This document shows positions 1 through 9,937 of a stretch of DNA of 64,000 bases, piece by piece. The stretch's first letter is position 1. Each line of letters begins with the position of its first letter. Below the pieces are notes generated by a model. That model was not told the DNA's origin and ran no database searches. It saw nothing but the letters and a program-made list of their open reading frames with translations. Source of the stretch: Gemmatimonadota bacterium (GTDB lineage Bacteria; Gemmatimonadota; Gemmatimonadetes; Longimicrobiales; Gaopeijiaceae); NCBI GenBank assembly GCA_027623325.1, contig JAQBXY010000010.1, positions 1 through 64,000 on the forward strand, written 5' to 3'. The position numbers and the translations under genes are program-made.

Positions 1-209
1 TGCGACACGAAGTTGAAGGCGCCACGAATCTTGAACGACCCGGCACGCTGTAGGTTCTCACACTTCAGCCGCACGTGAGCCTCCACGTCCTCTGAAATCG
101 AGTGCGAGACGAGCAGGGGCGTCGGGACCGCGACGCCGGCGAGCCGGCGCGCCGCGGACTCGATCTCGGTCAGGCCGACGAGTCCTTCGCCCTGAACGAT
201 TTCACTCAC
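1..209 (-). CDS. ilvA: Threonine dehydratase, N-terminal part (cut by window edge)
   Basis: Only the first 69 codons lie in the window; the rest continues past position 1. The reading frame ends in [20 protein letters not shown], the PLP-binding signature of threonine ammonia-lyases, and Lys60 would form the Schiff base. Fold-type II PLP enzymes of this family deaminate L-threonine to 2-oxobutanoate in the cytoplasm, feeding isoleucine synthesis or threonine breakdown. The proposed GTG start (209-207) overlaps the gyrA TGA stop in a GTGA junction, so translation is probably coupled to gyrA. The C-terminal regulatory part is not visible, so biosynthetic IlvA, catabolic TdcB or a serine/threonine racemase-like relative cannot be separated. 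Confidence 0.85.
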   Translation of the reverse strand, partial: MSEIVQGEGLVGLTEIESAARRLAGVAVPTPLLVSHSISEDVEAHVRLKCENLQRAGSFKIRGAFNFVS

Positions 210-2734
210 GCCCCCTCACCCTCGACGTCATCCCTGGTCTCGTCGTCGACGTAGTCGATGTCGTCACCGTTGTCGCCGTTCTCTTCATCGATGATCACCC
301 GCGCGACATCGACCACGACATCGCCCTTGTCGAGGTTCATCAACTTCACGCCCTGGGTGTTTCTGCCGATGACCGAGATCTCCGCGATCCGCTGACGATT
401 CACGACCCCGTTCTTCGTCATCATCATCAACTGTTCATCGTCCGAAACGGCTCGGATCGCAACGACCTGACCGGTTTTGGCCGACGTCTTGAGATTGATG
501 ACTCCCGAGCCTCCTCGCTTCTGAAGGCGGTACTCATCGATCGCGGTGCGCTTTCCGAGTCCGTTTTCAGACACGACGAGGATCGTCGATTCGGGCCGCG
601 CGACCACCATGCCGACGACGACGTCGTCCTTCTTGAGCCGGAGCCCTCGAACACCACCCGTAGCCCGCCCCATCTTGCGGGCGTCCGCCTCGGAGAACCG
701 AATCGCCTTACCCTTGCGACTCGCCATGACGATTTCATCGCCATCGGCGGTGATCAACACGTCGATGAGTTCGTCACCCTCCCCGATGTTGATCGCGTTG
801 AGTCCGACCGAACGTACGTTCCCGTACGCGGAGAGGGCGGTCTTCTTCACGACGCCCAGACGGGTACCAAAGATCAGGTACTGGTCGTCAGCGAACTCTC
901 GAACCGGCACCACGGCAGCGATCCGCTCTGCGGGGCCGAGATTCAAGAGGTTCACGATCGGCTTTCCGCGCGATATCCGGCTTCCGACCGGAATCTCCCA
1001 GACCTTGATCCAATAACACTGACCTCCACGTGTGAAGATCATCAGGTAGTCGTGGGTAGACGCGACGAAGAGGTGTTCGACCCAATCCTCCTCTTTCGTA
1101 TCCATCCCTCGTAGACCCCGGCCGCCTCGCCGCTGAGCCCGATAGGTGTCGACCGGAAGCCGCTTCACGTACCCATGATGGGACACGGTTACGACCATGT
1201 CCTCTTCGACGATGAGGTCCTCGACGTTGAACGCGCCGACCGCATGCGTGATCTCCGAGCGGCGGTCATCCCCGTATTTCGCCGACACCTCGGCCAACTC
1301 GTCCTTGAGGATCCCCATCCGGACTTCAGCGGACCCAAGAATACGCTGCAGCTCCGCGATGATCGCTCGTACCTCGGCGAGTTCCTCCTCGAGCTTCTCG
1401 ATCTCCAGCCCCGTCAGCCTGGCGAGGCGCATGTCGAGAATCGCCTTCGCCTGTCGCTCCGACAGTTCGAAGCTCTCCTGAAGTTGCGCCGACGCGCTCT
1501 CGGTGTCCGAGGAACCCCGAATGACTTTGATGACCTCGTCGATGTTGTCGACCGCGATCTTCAGGCCTTCGAGGATGTGATCGCGCTCGAGCGCTCGGGC
1601 CAGGTCGTACTCGCTGCGCTTGACGATGACCACCAGACGGTGGTTGATGAAGTGCTGCAACATCTCGCGCAGTGCCATGACCTTCGGCTGCCCATCCACG
1701 AGGGCGAGCATGATGGTCCCGAAGGTCGACTGCATCTGCGTGTGCTTGTAGAGCCGGTTCAGCACGATCTCGGGCACGGAGTCCCGCTTGAGCTCGATGA
1801 CGATCCGCATGCCATCGCGGTCAGATTCGTCACGCATGTCACGGATGTCGGTCAGTTTCTTGTCGCGGACGAGCTGTGCGATCTGCTCGATCAGGCGCGA
1901 CTTGTTGACCATGAACGGGATCTCGGTGACGACGATCCGTTCGCTGTTCGCGTCGATCTGCTCGACCGTCGCTCGCGCGCGCATGACCACGCGACCACGC
2001 CCGGTCCGATACGCGTCACGGATTCCCTCTCGGCCACACACAAAGCCGCCGGTCGGGAAGTCCGGCCCCGTCACGATGGCCTCCAGTTCCTCCTGTGGGA
2101 GGTCAGGATTGTCGATAAGGGCCGTGGTGGCCGCGACGATCTCCCTCAGATTGTGTGGCGGTATGTTGGTCGCCATGCCGACCGCGATGCCGGAAGACCC
2201 GTTGATGAGCAGATTGGGCACCCGCGCGGGGAGAACCGTCGGCTCCTCGCGGCTACTGTCGAAGTTCGGAGCGAAGCGCACCGTTTCCTTGTCGATGTCC
2301 GCGAGCAGTTCCCCGGCGATCGCCATGAGACGGGCTTCGGTATAGCGATACGCCGCCGCGGAGTCACCGTCCACCGAGCCGAAGTTGCCCTGACCATCGA
2401 CAAGCGGATAGCGGAGCGAGAACGGCTGCACCATCCGGACCATCGAGTCGTATACGGCGGAGTCGCCGTGCGGGTGGTACTTACCCAGCACGTCACCGAC
2501 CACGGTCGCGCTCTTTCGATACGCGCGGCCCGGAGTCAGGCCTGCCTCGCTCATGGCGTACAGGATGCGCCGATGAACGGGTTTGAGGCCGTCGCGCACG
2601 TCGGGCAGTGCCCGCTGGACGATCACGCTCATCGAGTAGTCGATGAACGACTCGCGCATTTCGTCTTCGATTAGGCGAGACAAGACCGTCTGACCGCCTC
2701 CTTCACCACCTCCGAGCTCTAGCTCGTCACTCAT
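206..2734 (-). CDS. gyrA: DNA gyrase subunit A
   Basis: This is the 842-residue GyrA subunit, which cuts and reseals DNA during ATP-driven negative supercoiling together with GyrB. Family landmarks are clear: the N-terminal block [20 protein letters not shown], catalytic Tyr131 in [10 protein letters not shown], and the GyrA box QRRGGRG at residues 534-540, which marks gyrase rather than topoisomerase IV ParC. The quinolone-resistance region reads GDSAVYD with Ser92 and Asp96, the usual susceptible pair. The tail is strongly acidic. The start has an AGGAAGG ribosome-binding site about 8 bases upstream. The gene stands alone behind a likely terminator, with the threonine dehydratase translationally coupled downstream; gyrB is not in the window. 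Confidence 0.98.
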   Translation of the reverse strand: MSDELELGGGEGGGQTVLSRLIEDEMRESFIDYSMSVIVQRALPDVRDGLKPVHRRILYAMSEAGLTPGRAYRKSATVVGDVLGKYHPHGDSAVYDSMVRMVQPFSLRYPLVDGQGNFGSVDGDSAAAYRYTEARLMAIAGELLADIDKETVRFAPNFDSSREEPTVLPARVPNLLINGSSGIAVGMATNIPPHNLREIVAATTALIDNPDLPQEELEAIVTGPDFPTGGFVCGREGIRDAYRTGRGRVVMRARATVEQIDANSERIVVTEIPFMVNKSRLIEQIAQLVRDKKLTDIRDMRDESDRDGMRIVIELKRDSVPEIVLNRLYKHTQMQSTFGTIMLALVDGQPKVMALREMLQHFINHRLVVIVKRSEYDLARALERDHILEGLKIAVDNIDEVIKVIRGSSDTESASAQLQESFELSERQAKAILDMRLARLTGLEIEKLEEELAEVRAIIAELQRILGSAEVRMGILKDELAEVSAKYGDDRRSEITHAVGAFNVEDLIVEEDMVVTVSHHGYVKRLPVDTYRAQRRGGRGLRGMDTKEEDWVEHLFVASTHDYLMIFTRGGQCYWIKVWEIPVGSRISRGKPIVNLLNLGPAERIAAVVPVREFADDQYLIFGTRLGVVKKTALSAYGNVRSVGLNAINIGEGDELIDVLITADGDEIVMASRKGKAIRFSEADARKMGRATGGVRGLRLKKDDVVVGMVVARPESTILVVSENGLGKRTAIDEYRLQKRGGSGVINLKTSAKTGQVVAIRAVSDDEQLMMMTKNGVVNRQRIAEISVIGRNTQGVKLMNLDKGDVVVDVARVIIDEENGDNGDDIDYVDDETRDDVEGEGA

Positions 2735-2897
2735 ACCTGTGACCTTCCTGTCCAGAATCGTGCCGAACGAAGTTCGACCCTGTGGTCATCGATGATGCAC
2801 GCTCGAGAACTCGTATACACAGGGGCTTTCCCAGTCACGAAGGGGTCTCTTCGAGGGGGCCGCGTGAACGCGTTCGGGGAGGGTTCCCGAGACCGTG

Positions 2898-2934
2898 AAA
2901 AATAACCCCACCGAGGAGGTTGACCAAGCCTCGG
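2898..2934 (-). terminator. Probable rho-independent terminator of the uvrA-glycosyltransferase operon
   Basis: About 47 bases after the glycosyltransferase stop the minus strand reads CCGAGG, a 12-base loop, then CCTCGG, followed a few bases later by TTATTTTT. A six-pair GC stem with a T-rich tract fits an intrinsic terminator and separates this operon from gyrA. The remaining bases to the gyrA start (2735-2897) would hold the gyrA promoter; a TATACG box is visible near 2815 on the minus strand but no convincing -35 element. Confidence 0.5.
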
Positions 2935-2980
2935 AAAGCCTTTCACCACAACGATTTTCGGTCGGCGCGGCAAGCTCCCG

Positions 2981-4003
2981 TCAGGCGACGGCGGCGAAGT
3001 CCCGCAACTCGACCATTCCAGCCCCTTCGAACATCGCCACGAGGCTCGATCTCGCACCCGGCTGGCCCACCGCCGCCAAGTGTAGAGGACCCCTCAACGC
3101 GAGTCCTCCGGAGGTCTCTAGAACCGGCGCACCGTGGATCTCCTGACCGATCTTCCGCGGATCGAGCTCGACGAAGGCAGCCACGCGAGTGCCCGCCGCG
3201 GCCAGCGCTCGCGCCAGCCTCTTTCCGACCGGGCCCGCCCCCCAGATCACCACCTCACGACTGTCACGCGCGAGGGTCTCGCGCAGATAGAACACCTTGC
3301 AAGCGAGAAACGCCGCCGGCTCGTACCGGGCGTCCGTTCGAGAGAGTCGGTCGGGGCCCTCTCGCCAGTTGAGAAGGACCTCGTCCACCTTCCCGAGGCC
3401 GAATCCCGCCGCCCAAAGCCGTAACACCAGGTCATAGTCCTCGGGCCACTCGCGGTCGACGTAGCCTCCGACCGCCTCCATGGCCGCCGCTCGCATGAAA
3501 AGGCTGGGATGAGCGAGCGGGCACTCGACGAACACCCGAGCGGCGATCACCTCGGGGGCGACCAAGGAGTTGATCCAGCGTTCGTATCGTCGTGCCCCGT
3601 CTCGGAGCGCACTCCGCGGGAAGTACCGCACCAGACACCCGCTGGCACCGAGGTCGGGATGTGCCTCCATGAAGGCGAACTGAGCTTCGAATCGATGCCG
3701 GACTGCGATGTCGTCTGCATCCATTCGGGCGAGATAACGGCCTCTGGCCAGGGCCCGTCCCTGCTCCAGGGCCGTGACGATCCCCGCGGGCTCCTGACGG
3801 ACGACGTGGATGCGGCGGTCTCGCCCCGCCCACGCCCGAAGGAGTTCCGGCGTCCCATCAGTCGAGCCATCGTCGACGACCAAGACTTCGAAGTCCGAGA
3901 AGGTCTGCGCCTCGAGGGATGCGATCGCTTCGGCGAGGTGCTCGGCGCCATCCCGGACCGGCATCAAGACGCTGATGGCAGGAGCAGGGGGTCGGACCGC
4001 CAC
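2981..4003 (-). CDS. Family 2 glycosyltransferase with C-terminal Rossmann-like domain
   Basis: The first 220 or so residues form a GT-A glycosyltransferase: PAISVLMPVRDG at the N-terminus, VLVVDDGSTDGTPELL (nucleotide binding) and the DxD-type ARMDADDIA. Such enzymes move a sugar from a nucleotide sugar to a glycan or lipid acceptor; donor and acceptor cannot be read here. The last 90 residues start with EVVIWGAGPVGKRLARAL, a glycine-rich Rossmann motif unusual as a GT2 tail. A longer frame opens at 4075, but the GTG at 4003 lies just behind the uvrA stop with a CGAGG site 8 bases upstream, giving 340 residues. It is co-transcribed with uvrA, with no obvious functional link. Confidence 0.85.
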   Translation of the reverse strand: MAVRPPAPAISVLMPVRDGAEHLAEAIASLEAQTFSDFEVLVVDDGSTDGTPELLRAWAGRDRRIHVVRQEPAGIVTALEQGRALARGRYLARMDADDIAVRHRFEAQFAFMEAHPDLGASGCLVRYFPRSALRDGARRYERWINSLVAPEVIAARVFVECPLAHPSLFMRAAAMEAVGGYVDREWPEDYDLVLRLWAAGFGLGKVDEVLLNWREGPDRLSRTDARYEPAAFLACKVFYLRETLARDSREVVIWGAGPVGKRLARALAAAGTRVAAFVELDPRKIGQEIHGAPVLETSGGLALRGPLHLAAVGQPGARSSLVAMFEGAGMVELRDFAAVA

Positions 4004-4007
4004 GCGG

Positions 4008-6860
4008 CTAGCCTCGATGGAGGGCCAGGACGGCGGCCTCGCGGATGGCCGGAGCCAGGAAGCGGCCCGTCGCACTCTCTGGAATGCTCGCGATGGTCTC
4101 CGGCCGCCCGACCCCCACGATTTCGCCCCCCCGAATCCCCGCCCCGGGCCCCAGGTCGATCACCCAGTCCGCGACCCGGATCACATCAAGGTTGTGCTCG
4201 ATGACCAGAACCGTGTTGCCCGCATCCACGAGCCGCCCCAGGACGTCGAGCAGTTTGTGAACGTCCTCACCCGCGAGTCCCGTGGTGGGCTCGTCGAGGA
4301 TGTAGAGGATCCGGCCCTTTTTGCCCGCGACACGCGCAAGTTCGCGAGCGATCTTGAGGCGCTGGGACTCCCCACCGGACAGAGTCGTAGCCGGCTGGCC
4401 CAGACGGAGATAACCGAGACCGACCTGCTGAAGATGCCAGAGCGCCTTACCGAGCTTTCGCTCTCGAATGAAGAAGCGGATCGCCTCGTCCACCGTTAGC
4501 TCCAGAACCTCCGCGACGTTCCGACCGCGTACCTTCACCTCGAGAACGTCACGCTTGTAGCGGCGCCCGCCACAGCTGTCGCACGTGACGAAGACGTCGG
4601 CCATGAAGATCATTTCGACCTCGACGGCCCCGGCGCCTTTGCACGCCTCACAACGGCCACCGTCGACATTGAAGCTGAAGTGCCCGGGACCATATCCTCG
4701 TTCTCTTGCGAGTGGCGCCTCCGCGAAGAGCTGGCGGACCGAGTCCCAAGCTTTGACGTACGTCACCGGATTCGAGCGAGGCGTCCGGCCGATCGGGTCC
4801 TGATCGACGAGCACCACCCGTTCCAGGTGCTTCAGACCGTCGAGGGAGTCATAGTCACCGACGACTTCGCCAAGATGCTCCTTGGCGCTCGTCTCGCCGG
4901 AGCCCATCTCACTCTCCGCGGCCCGATAGAGCACGTCGTGAACGAGCGTCGACTTCCCGGACCCTGAGACGCCGGTCACCACCGTGAACGTGCCCAGGGG
5001 AATCTCGACGTCGACGCCACGGAGGTTGTGCTGGCGCGCTCCGCGCAGAGTCAGATAGGGACCGTCGATGTTGCGGGGGCGAGGAGAGGGGGCGTTCGGC
5101 GAGCGCCCGGACATGTAACGACCCGTCACCGTATCCTGCTCCGCCAACTGACCGGGAGTACCTTCGAAGACCACCTGCCCTCCATGCTCCCCCGATCCCG
5201 GCCCCAACTCCACGATGTGGTCCGCCTGCCGAATGGCCTGGCTGTCGTGCTCGACGACTACGACGGTATTCCCTGCGGCACGGAGACGGTGAAGGAGGTC
5301 GAGCAGTGCCCCCGTATCCTTCGGGTGCAACCCGACCGTCGGTTCATCGAGGACATAGAGCGTGTCGACCAACGCCGAGCCGAGGGAGTTCGCCAAGTTG
5401 ATTCGCTGAGCCTCACCGCCTGAGAGGGTCCGCATCTGGCGACTCAGCGACAGGTAGCCGAGCCCTACATCCACGAGAAACCCCACGCGTGCCCGTAGCT
5501 CGCGAAGGATCGTCTCAGCGATCTGCTCTTCCATCGGAGAGAGCTGGAGGTCGGCCACCCAGGGAGCCGCATCTTCGAGCGGGAGATCCGCAATTTCTGA
5601 AATGGTGCGACCCGCGACCCTGACGTAGAGGGCCTGAGGGCGAATTCGAGCACCTCCGCAGTCCCTACAGGTGACCGGGCTCTGATACTGCCGCAGAAAC
5701 ACGCGGATGTACTGCTTGTATCGCTTCTTCTCCTTGGAAACGAGAAAGGGCATGACGCCCTCGAACCCCTTGGCGCCGTACAACACTTCGTTCCGAAATT
5801 TCTCGGACAGATCTTCCCACGGTGAGTAGAGTGACACACCCCTCTCCAGCCCGAAGGCTCGCAGCTTATCCCGTTCCTTCGTGTATCGCGGCTTTCCCCA
5901 CGGATCGATCGCGCCTTCCGAGAGCGACCGTTTCGCGTTCGGGACGATCAGTTCGGGGTCGTAATCCAGCGTGGCGCCAAAGCCCGTACAAAGGGGACAC
6001 GTTCCGTAGGGGTTGTTGAACGAGAACAGCCGAGGCGTGGGATCCAGGAACTCCACCTTCGGATGGTCGGGACAACGAAAGTGTTCGGTGAAGAGAAGGC
6101 GCGTTTCTCCGCTCGGCTTGCCGTCCATGACCACCACGACGGCCTCTCCGTCACCCTCCACGAAGCACGTGCCCAGAGAGTCCGCCAGCCGCTCGGCCTC
6201 GTCCGGATCGATCTTGAGTCGATCCACTACCACGAGTAGCTCGCGGGCCGCACTGACATCTCGCTCGAGCTCGATCGGCGAATCGGTGCCCTCCGTCGAG
6301 AGATCAACGGCATCACCATCCGCCAGGAGGCGCACGAAGCCCAAGGCGCGCAGATTGGCAACGATGAGTTCGTGCGTGATTTCGGCGCTACGAGGGAGGG
6401 GGAAGGTCACCTGAATGCGCGTACCTGCGGGCAGCTCCAGGACCCGGTCGACCGCGGAGCTTACCGTATCGGGTCGAACGTGCCGTCCGCACTCCGGGCA
6501 CTCGCTCCGCCCCACACGCGACCACAACAGACGCATGTAGTCGTAGACTTCCGTCGCGGTACCCACGGTCGAGCGACTCGACTTCGTCGGGTTCTTCTGC
6601 TCGATCGCGACAGCCGGTGATATGCCCTCGATCGAATCGACGTCGGGCTTCTCCATCCGTTCCAGGAACTGCTTGGCGTAGGTGGAAAGTGATTCCACGT
6701 ATCGTCGCTGGCCCTCGGCGAAGAGGGTGTCCAGGGCGAGAGAGCTCTTTCCGGAGCCGGACGGACCCGTAATGACCGTAAGGCTTCGCCGAGGCAGATC
6801 GAGATCGATCCCCTTGAGATTGTGCTGGCGGGCGCCACGGATGCGGATGGGGTCGTTCAT
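4008..6860 (-). CDS. uvrA: UvrABC excinuclease subunit A
   Basis: UvrA is the damage-sensing ATPase of nucleotide excision repair; it dimerises, finds bulky lesions and loads UvrB. From ATG 6860 the protein has 950 residues, the normal family length; the open frame extends to 7187 but that extension lacks family sequence. Two ABC modules are present: Walker A at about residues 32-39 and 630-637, with signatures [12 protein letters not shown] and [12 protein letters not shown]. Zinc-binding elements are the CPDH...CPLC pair (the CxxH variant occurs in other UvrA proteins) and the CEAC...CDSC pair in the second half. It is first in an operon with a glycosyltransferase. Confidence 0.97.
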   Translation of the reverse strand: MNDPIRIRGARQHNLKGIDLDLPRRSLTVITGPSGSGKSSLALDTLFAEGQRRYVESLSTYAKQFLERMEKPDVDSIEGISPAVAIEQKNPTKSSRSTVGTATEVYDYMRLLWSRVGRSECPECGRHVRPDTVSSAVDRVLELPAGTRIQVTFPLPRSAEITHELIVANLRALGFVRLLADGDAVDLSTEGTDSPIELERDVSAARELLVVVDRLKIDPDEAERLADSLGTCFVEGDGEAVVVVMDGKPSGETRLLFTEHFRCPDHPKVEFLDPTPRLFSFNNPYGTCPLCTGFGATLDYDPELIVPNAKRSLSEGAIDPWGKPRYTKERDKLRAFGLERGVSLYSPWEDLSEKFRNEVLYGAKGFEGVMPFLVSKEKKRYKQYIRVFLRQYQSPVTCRDCGGARIRPQALYVRVAGRTISEIADLPLEDAAPWVADLQLSPMEEQIAETILRELRARVGFLVDVGLGYLSLSRQMRTLSGGEAQRINLANSLGSALVDTLYVLDEPTVGLHPKDTGALLDLLHRLRAAGNTVVVVEHDSQAIRQADHIVELGPGSGEHGGQVVFEGTPGQLAEQDTVTGRYMSGRSPNAPSPRPRNIDGPYLTLRGARQHNLRGVDVEIPLGTFTVVTGVSGSGKSTLVHDVLYRAAESEMGSGETSAKEHLGEVVGDYDSLDGLKHLERVVLVDQDPIGRTPRSNPVTYVKAWDSVRQLFAEAPLARERGYGPGHFSFNVDGGRCEACKGAGAVEVEMIFMADVFVTCDSCGGRRYKRDVLEVKVRGRNVAEVLELTVDEAIRFFIRERKLGKALWHLQQVGLGYLRLGQPATTLSGGESQRLKIARELARVAGKKGRILYILDEPTTGLAGEDVHKLLDVLGRLVDAGNTVLVIEHNLDVIRVADWVIDLGPGAGIRGGEIVGVGRPETIASIPESATGRFLAPAIREAAVLALHRG

Positions 6861-7172
6861 CTCACTCTTGCGGAGCTTCCCTAGTCGACGCGGTGGAGCC
6901 AGGAGGGTGAAGGATGATAAGGCGACCGTCCAGAGGTCGTGCGTCATCACGCGGCCCATACGGGTGGCGGGAGGCTGCTGTACGCGTAGGATGACAATCC
7001 GAAGCAAGCACCCACCGCGACCCGTCTCGAGCTCCTCGAACAAGCAGGCCTTAAAGTCGCCTTTCGCGCAGACCGCGTCCTCATCGGGTCGATGGTAGGC
7101 TCCGACGAGCGGACGCGCTGCCGGAACCACTGGCTTGCCCGAACCCCGGCCCGGCTGACATTGTGGAGGTCT
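6861..7172. other. Non-coding stretch between uvrA and the lipoprotein remnant
   Basis: These 312 bases separate two divergent reading directions and should hold the uvrA promoter. Open frames crossing them are extensions of uvrA or unrelated short frames without recognisable protein features. I see no convincing -35/-10 pair, LexA-like palindrome, repeat or RNA gene. Confidence 0.5.
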
Positions 7173-7425
7173 ATGCGTCGCTCTCACACCTACCTGCCCG
7201 CCGTCGTCGGCCTCCTCGTCCTCATCGGGTCGTGCAGTCCGGTCGATTCCCCGACCGATCCGACCCCGGATCCGGTATCGACGCCTGACGTCTCCATCAG
7301 TGTCGGCGCGAGCGACACGTCACCGGTCGACGGTGACACGGTTCGGGTAACGGTCCAGGTCACCAACACGAACCGGACTGGGGCGGCTGCGGTCACCAGC
7401 CTTCAGGTGCTCAACTCCGGTCCGT
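7173..7425 (+). pseudogene. Truncated lipoprotein gene with a CARDB-like segment
   Basis: The ATG at 7173 follows a GTGGAGG ribosome-binding site. The product begins with a signal peptide ending in LVLIGSCSPVDS, a lipobox with Cys21, then a Pro/Asp-rich linker and a beta-rich segment resembling a CARDB/Ig-type domain (DGDTVRVTVQVTNTN). Around 7415-7430 this sequence stops abruptly: beyond it the frame, which stays open to 7625, reads only the antisense of the ADOP permease fragment. The gene has therefore lost its 3' part at a rearrangement point. The original protein was probably an outer-membrane lipoprotein of unknown function. Confidence 0.6.
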
Positions 7426-7660
7426 CCGATCGGCGTCCGATCTCGCTCAACCGCTCGAGCGCGCCATGGACGACCATGTTGGGAATGGTCTTGACCCACA
7501 GCCACGCCACGCTCCACGCGCCAACGACACAGGCCTCCTTGAGTCGGTCCAGAAAAAGCTCGGCTGCGTCCGATCCGTACAGCTCGCGGAAGCGTGGCGG
7601 GAAGATCCCGAGGAGAAGTCGATAGAGTCGCTCCGATCGGCCGACGCGCGGTTCGCTCAT
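7403..7660 (-). pseudogene. Truncated ADOP-family ABC permease (N-terminal fragment)
   Basis: The 85-residue frame carries only the soluble N-terminus of an ADOP permease: LYRLLLGIFPPRFRELYGSD followed by a helical segment ending near ALERLSEIGRR. Intact family members have about 800 residues, with MacB-like periplasmic domains and FtsX segments; here the frame stops at 7403 in sequence belonging to the opposing lipoprotein remnant. The ATG at 7660 overlaps the PadR stop in an ATGA junction, the usual arrangement for PadR-ADOP pairs. The fragment has no transmembrane segment and is very unlikely to work as a transporter. Confidence 0.75.
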
Positions 7661-8022
7661 GACCCCTCTACTGGCAACGAGACGCGGGCCGCCGCCGCGG
7701 CCACGAGTGCCCTCATGCGCATCGCATCAGCCGCCAGGACCTCACGCCCGAACGGCAGCACACGGTAGTATCGCCGCCGTTCATCGCCGCCGCCCCCAGA
7801 AGGACGGCGCTCGGCGGCTTCGATCATGCCCGCCTCGACCAGAGTCCGAATGTGTCGATACAGGTTGCCCGGTTCGAGCTGGATCCGTCCTTGGCTGCGT
7901 TCCTGAATCTCTTTCACGATCCCGTAGCCGTGCAGATCGCCGTCCGTGAGGACCAGCAGGATGTGGAAATCCACCGGCCGGAGCGGCAGATGCGCCGCGA
8001 GAGCGTCGTTGCGGGACGTCAT
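7657..8022 (-). CDS. PadR-family transcriptional regulator
   Basis: PadR proteins are small winged-helix repressors that often control membrane transporters. From ATG 8022 the protein has 121 residues, the usual short form; the longer frame to 8199 runs into the opposite promoter region and is rejected. Family features include the helix-turn-helix block LLVLTDGDLHGYGIVKEI and the recognition segment LEPGNLYRHIRTLVEAGMIE. Its gene is coupled to a truncated ADOP permease, so it may now lack its original target. It could instead control the divergently transcribed exporter, since a palindrome lies in the shared promoter region. Confidence 0.85.
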   Translation of the reverse strand: MTSRNDALAAHLPLRPVDFHILLVLTDGDLHGYGIVKEIQERSQGRIQLEPGNLYRHIRTLVEAGMIEAAERRPSGGGGDERRRYYRVLPFGREVLAADAMRMRALVAAAAARVSLPVEGS

Positions 8023-8043
8023 CGGGACCTCGTTGTGGTCATT

Positions 8044-8091
8044 TTGACTATGCTCAAGTACATCATATACCAGGATCCCGCTTCCCCGCAA
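8044..8091. promoter_or_regulatory. Overlapping divergent promoters with a PadR-type palindrome
   Basis: On the plus strand TTGACT (8044-8049) and TATACC (8066-8071) are 16 bases apart and point to the exporter gene. On the minus strand TTGCGG (8091-8086) and TATGAT (8067-8062) are 18 bases apart and point to padR. The two -10 boxes share the imperfect palindrome GTACATCATATAC (8058-8070). A repressor bound there would block both promoters. The boxes are seen in the sequence; binding by the neighbouring PadR is inferred. Confidence 0.45.
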
Positions 8092-8134
8092 CGGGTACGC
8101 ACCCAACCCCGACTCCGAGGCTTCTCCCGCACGA

Positions 8135-9937
8135 ATGGCCAACGCCGAAACCTTCCACGAAGAGGACGCGCTGGGTAAGGCGTACGACGCCCGGCTCATG
8201 CGCCGCCTCCTGCGCTACCTGCGGCCCTACTGGTGGCAGGTCGCCATCGCGATCGTGATCCTCCTACTCGGCGCGGGCGCGGCGATTGTGGGCCCATGGA
8301 TCGTTCACCTCGTCATCGATGAGGCGATCCCTAACGGTGACGTCCGCTATCTCACGATTCTGGCCGCTGTCTTCTTCGCGTCGATCGTCCTGGGATTCCT
8401 GCTCGAGTACGGCCAGGCGGTGGTTACGACGTGGCTCGGCCAGTCGATCATGTACGACATGCGCTCGGAGATCTTCGAGAAACTCCAACAACTCGACCTG
8501 AGGTTCTACGACAAGAACCCGATCGGGCGACTCATGACGCGGATAACCAACGACGTCGAGACGCTGAACACCCTGTTCAGCTCTGGGATCGTGACGATCT
8601 TCGGGGACGTGTTTACTCTGGGCTTCATCGTCGCGGCGATGCTGAGCATGAATTGGCGCCTCGCCCTCGTCTCGTTCAGCGTCCTACCGCTCGTCTTCGG
8701 AACGGCGTTCATGTTCCGCTCCTACATCCGGGCGGCGTACCGCGATATCCAGGTTCGCATCGCCCGCGTCAACGCCTTCCTGCACGAGCGTATTACCGGC
8801 ATTCGAGTGGTCCAGCTCTTCAATCGTGAAGATACGGATGCCGCGCGCCTTGCCGAACTCAACGACGACCATCTCCAAGCACATCTACGCTCGATCACGT
8901 ACTACGCGCTCTTCTTTCCGGTCATCCAGTTCTTCACCGCGCTGGCCCTCGCCCTGATCATCTGGTACGGAGGCCTGCGCATGCTCGAAGGGGCGTTAAC
9001 GGTCGGAGTGATCGTCGCCTTCCTTCAGTACGCTCGACAGTTCTTCCAGCCTATTCAGGACCTTTCGGAGAAGTACAACCTCATTCAAGCGGCGATGGCA
9101 TCCTCGGAGCGTGTCTTCCATCTCCTCGACGAGGAAGTTGCGATTACCGATGCCGTCGACCCGCTCAGCCTCCCCGCGAGCGGGAGAGGAGAGATCACCT
9201 TCGAGAACGTCTGGTTCGCCTACGACGCCGACGCAGGCGGCGATCGGGACTGGGTCCTTCAGGACGTGAGTTTCACAGTCGCACCGGGGGAGAAAGTCGC
9301 CATCGTCGGGCACACGGGGGCGGGCAAGACGACCTTGATCAACTTGCTCATGCGCTTCTATGACGTGGACCGTGGACGGATCCTGCTCGACGGCGTGCCC
9401 ATCTCCAGGCTCCGCATCGACGACCTGCGCTCCCGCGTGGGGCTCGTGCTGCAGGACGTCTTTCTCTTCAGTCAGGACATCGGCTACAACATTCGCCTTG
9501 GGTCACCCGAGATCGGGCCCGAGCGTGTGAAGGAGGCCGCTGAACGGGTCGGGGCCTCGACGTTCATCAACCGGCTCGAAAAGGGATACGACCAGCCGCT
9601 CGGTGAACGAGGAGCCACACTTTCGGTTGGAGAACGGCAGCTCGTGAGCTTCGCGCGTGCCCTCGCCTTCGATCCGCAGATCCTCGTTCTCGACGAGGCC
9701 ACAAGTTCCGTGGACTCGGAAATCGAAGCCAGAATCGAACAGGCCACCGACGAACTTTTGAGCGGTCGTACGTCGCTGGTCATCGCACACCGCCTCTCCA
9801 CCGTCCAGAACGCGGATCGCATCATCGTGCTCCACCGTGGGAGGGCCCACGAGACAGGAACGCACGACGAGTTGCTCACTCTGGGCGGCCTGTACGCGCG
9901 ACTCTACGAACTCCAGTTCGCGTCCGTGACCGGTTAG
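8135..9937 (+). CDS. MsbA-like ABC exporter (fused permease and ATPase)
   Basis: The 600-residue half-transporter has a type I exporter fold: six transmembrane helices in about residues 35-320, then a nucleotide-binding domain. Walker A starts at Gly392 (GHTGAGKTT), the signature is LSVGE at 496-500 (a mild variant of LSGGQ), Walker B with the catalytic Glu reads ILVLDEATSSVDSE, and the switch His lies in IAHRLSTV. Relatives flip lipid A, lipopeptides or drugs across the inner membrane; the substrate cannot be read here. It is divergent from padR with overlapping promoters. Its TAG stop overlaps the stop of the convergent DUF4015 gene. Confidence 0.92.
   Translation: MANAETFHEEDALGKAYDARLMRRLLRYLRPYWWQVAIAIVILLLGAGAAIVGPWIVHLVIDEAIPNGDVRYLTILAAVFFASIVLGFLLEYGQAVVTTWLGQSIMYDMRSEIFEKLQQLDLRFYDKNPIGRLMTRITNDVETLNTLFSSGIVTIFGDVFTLGFIVAAMLSMNWRLALVSFSVLPLVFGTAFMFRSYIRAAYRDIQVRIARVNAFLHERITGIRVVQLFNREDTDAARLAELNDDHLQAHLRSITYYALFFPVIQFFTALALALIIWYGGLRMLEGALTVGVIVAFLQYARQFFQPIQDLSEKYNLIQAAMASSERVFHLLDEEVAITDAVDPLSLPASGRGEITFENVWFAYDADAGGDRDWVLQDVSFTVAPGEKVAIVGHTGAGKTTLINLLMRFYDVDRGRILLDGVPISRLRIDDLRSRVGLVLQDVFLFSQDIGYNIRLGSPEIGPERVKEAAERVGASTFINRLEKGYDQPLGERGATLSVGERQLVSFARALAFDPQILVLDEATSSVDSEIEARIEQATDELLSGRTSLVIAHRLSTVQNADRIIVLHRGRAHETGTHDELLTLGGLYARLYELQFASVTG

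Noticed and set aside
1175-2674. 499-codon plus-strand frame
   Set aside because: It is antisense to gyrA, and its product is rich in Arg, Asp and His without any family motif; a shadow of the high-GC code.
4008-6860. Loss of a zinc ligand in UvrA (CPDH)
   Set aside because: The CxxH variant occurs in other UvrA proteins and is not a defect.
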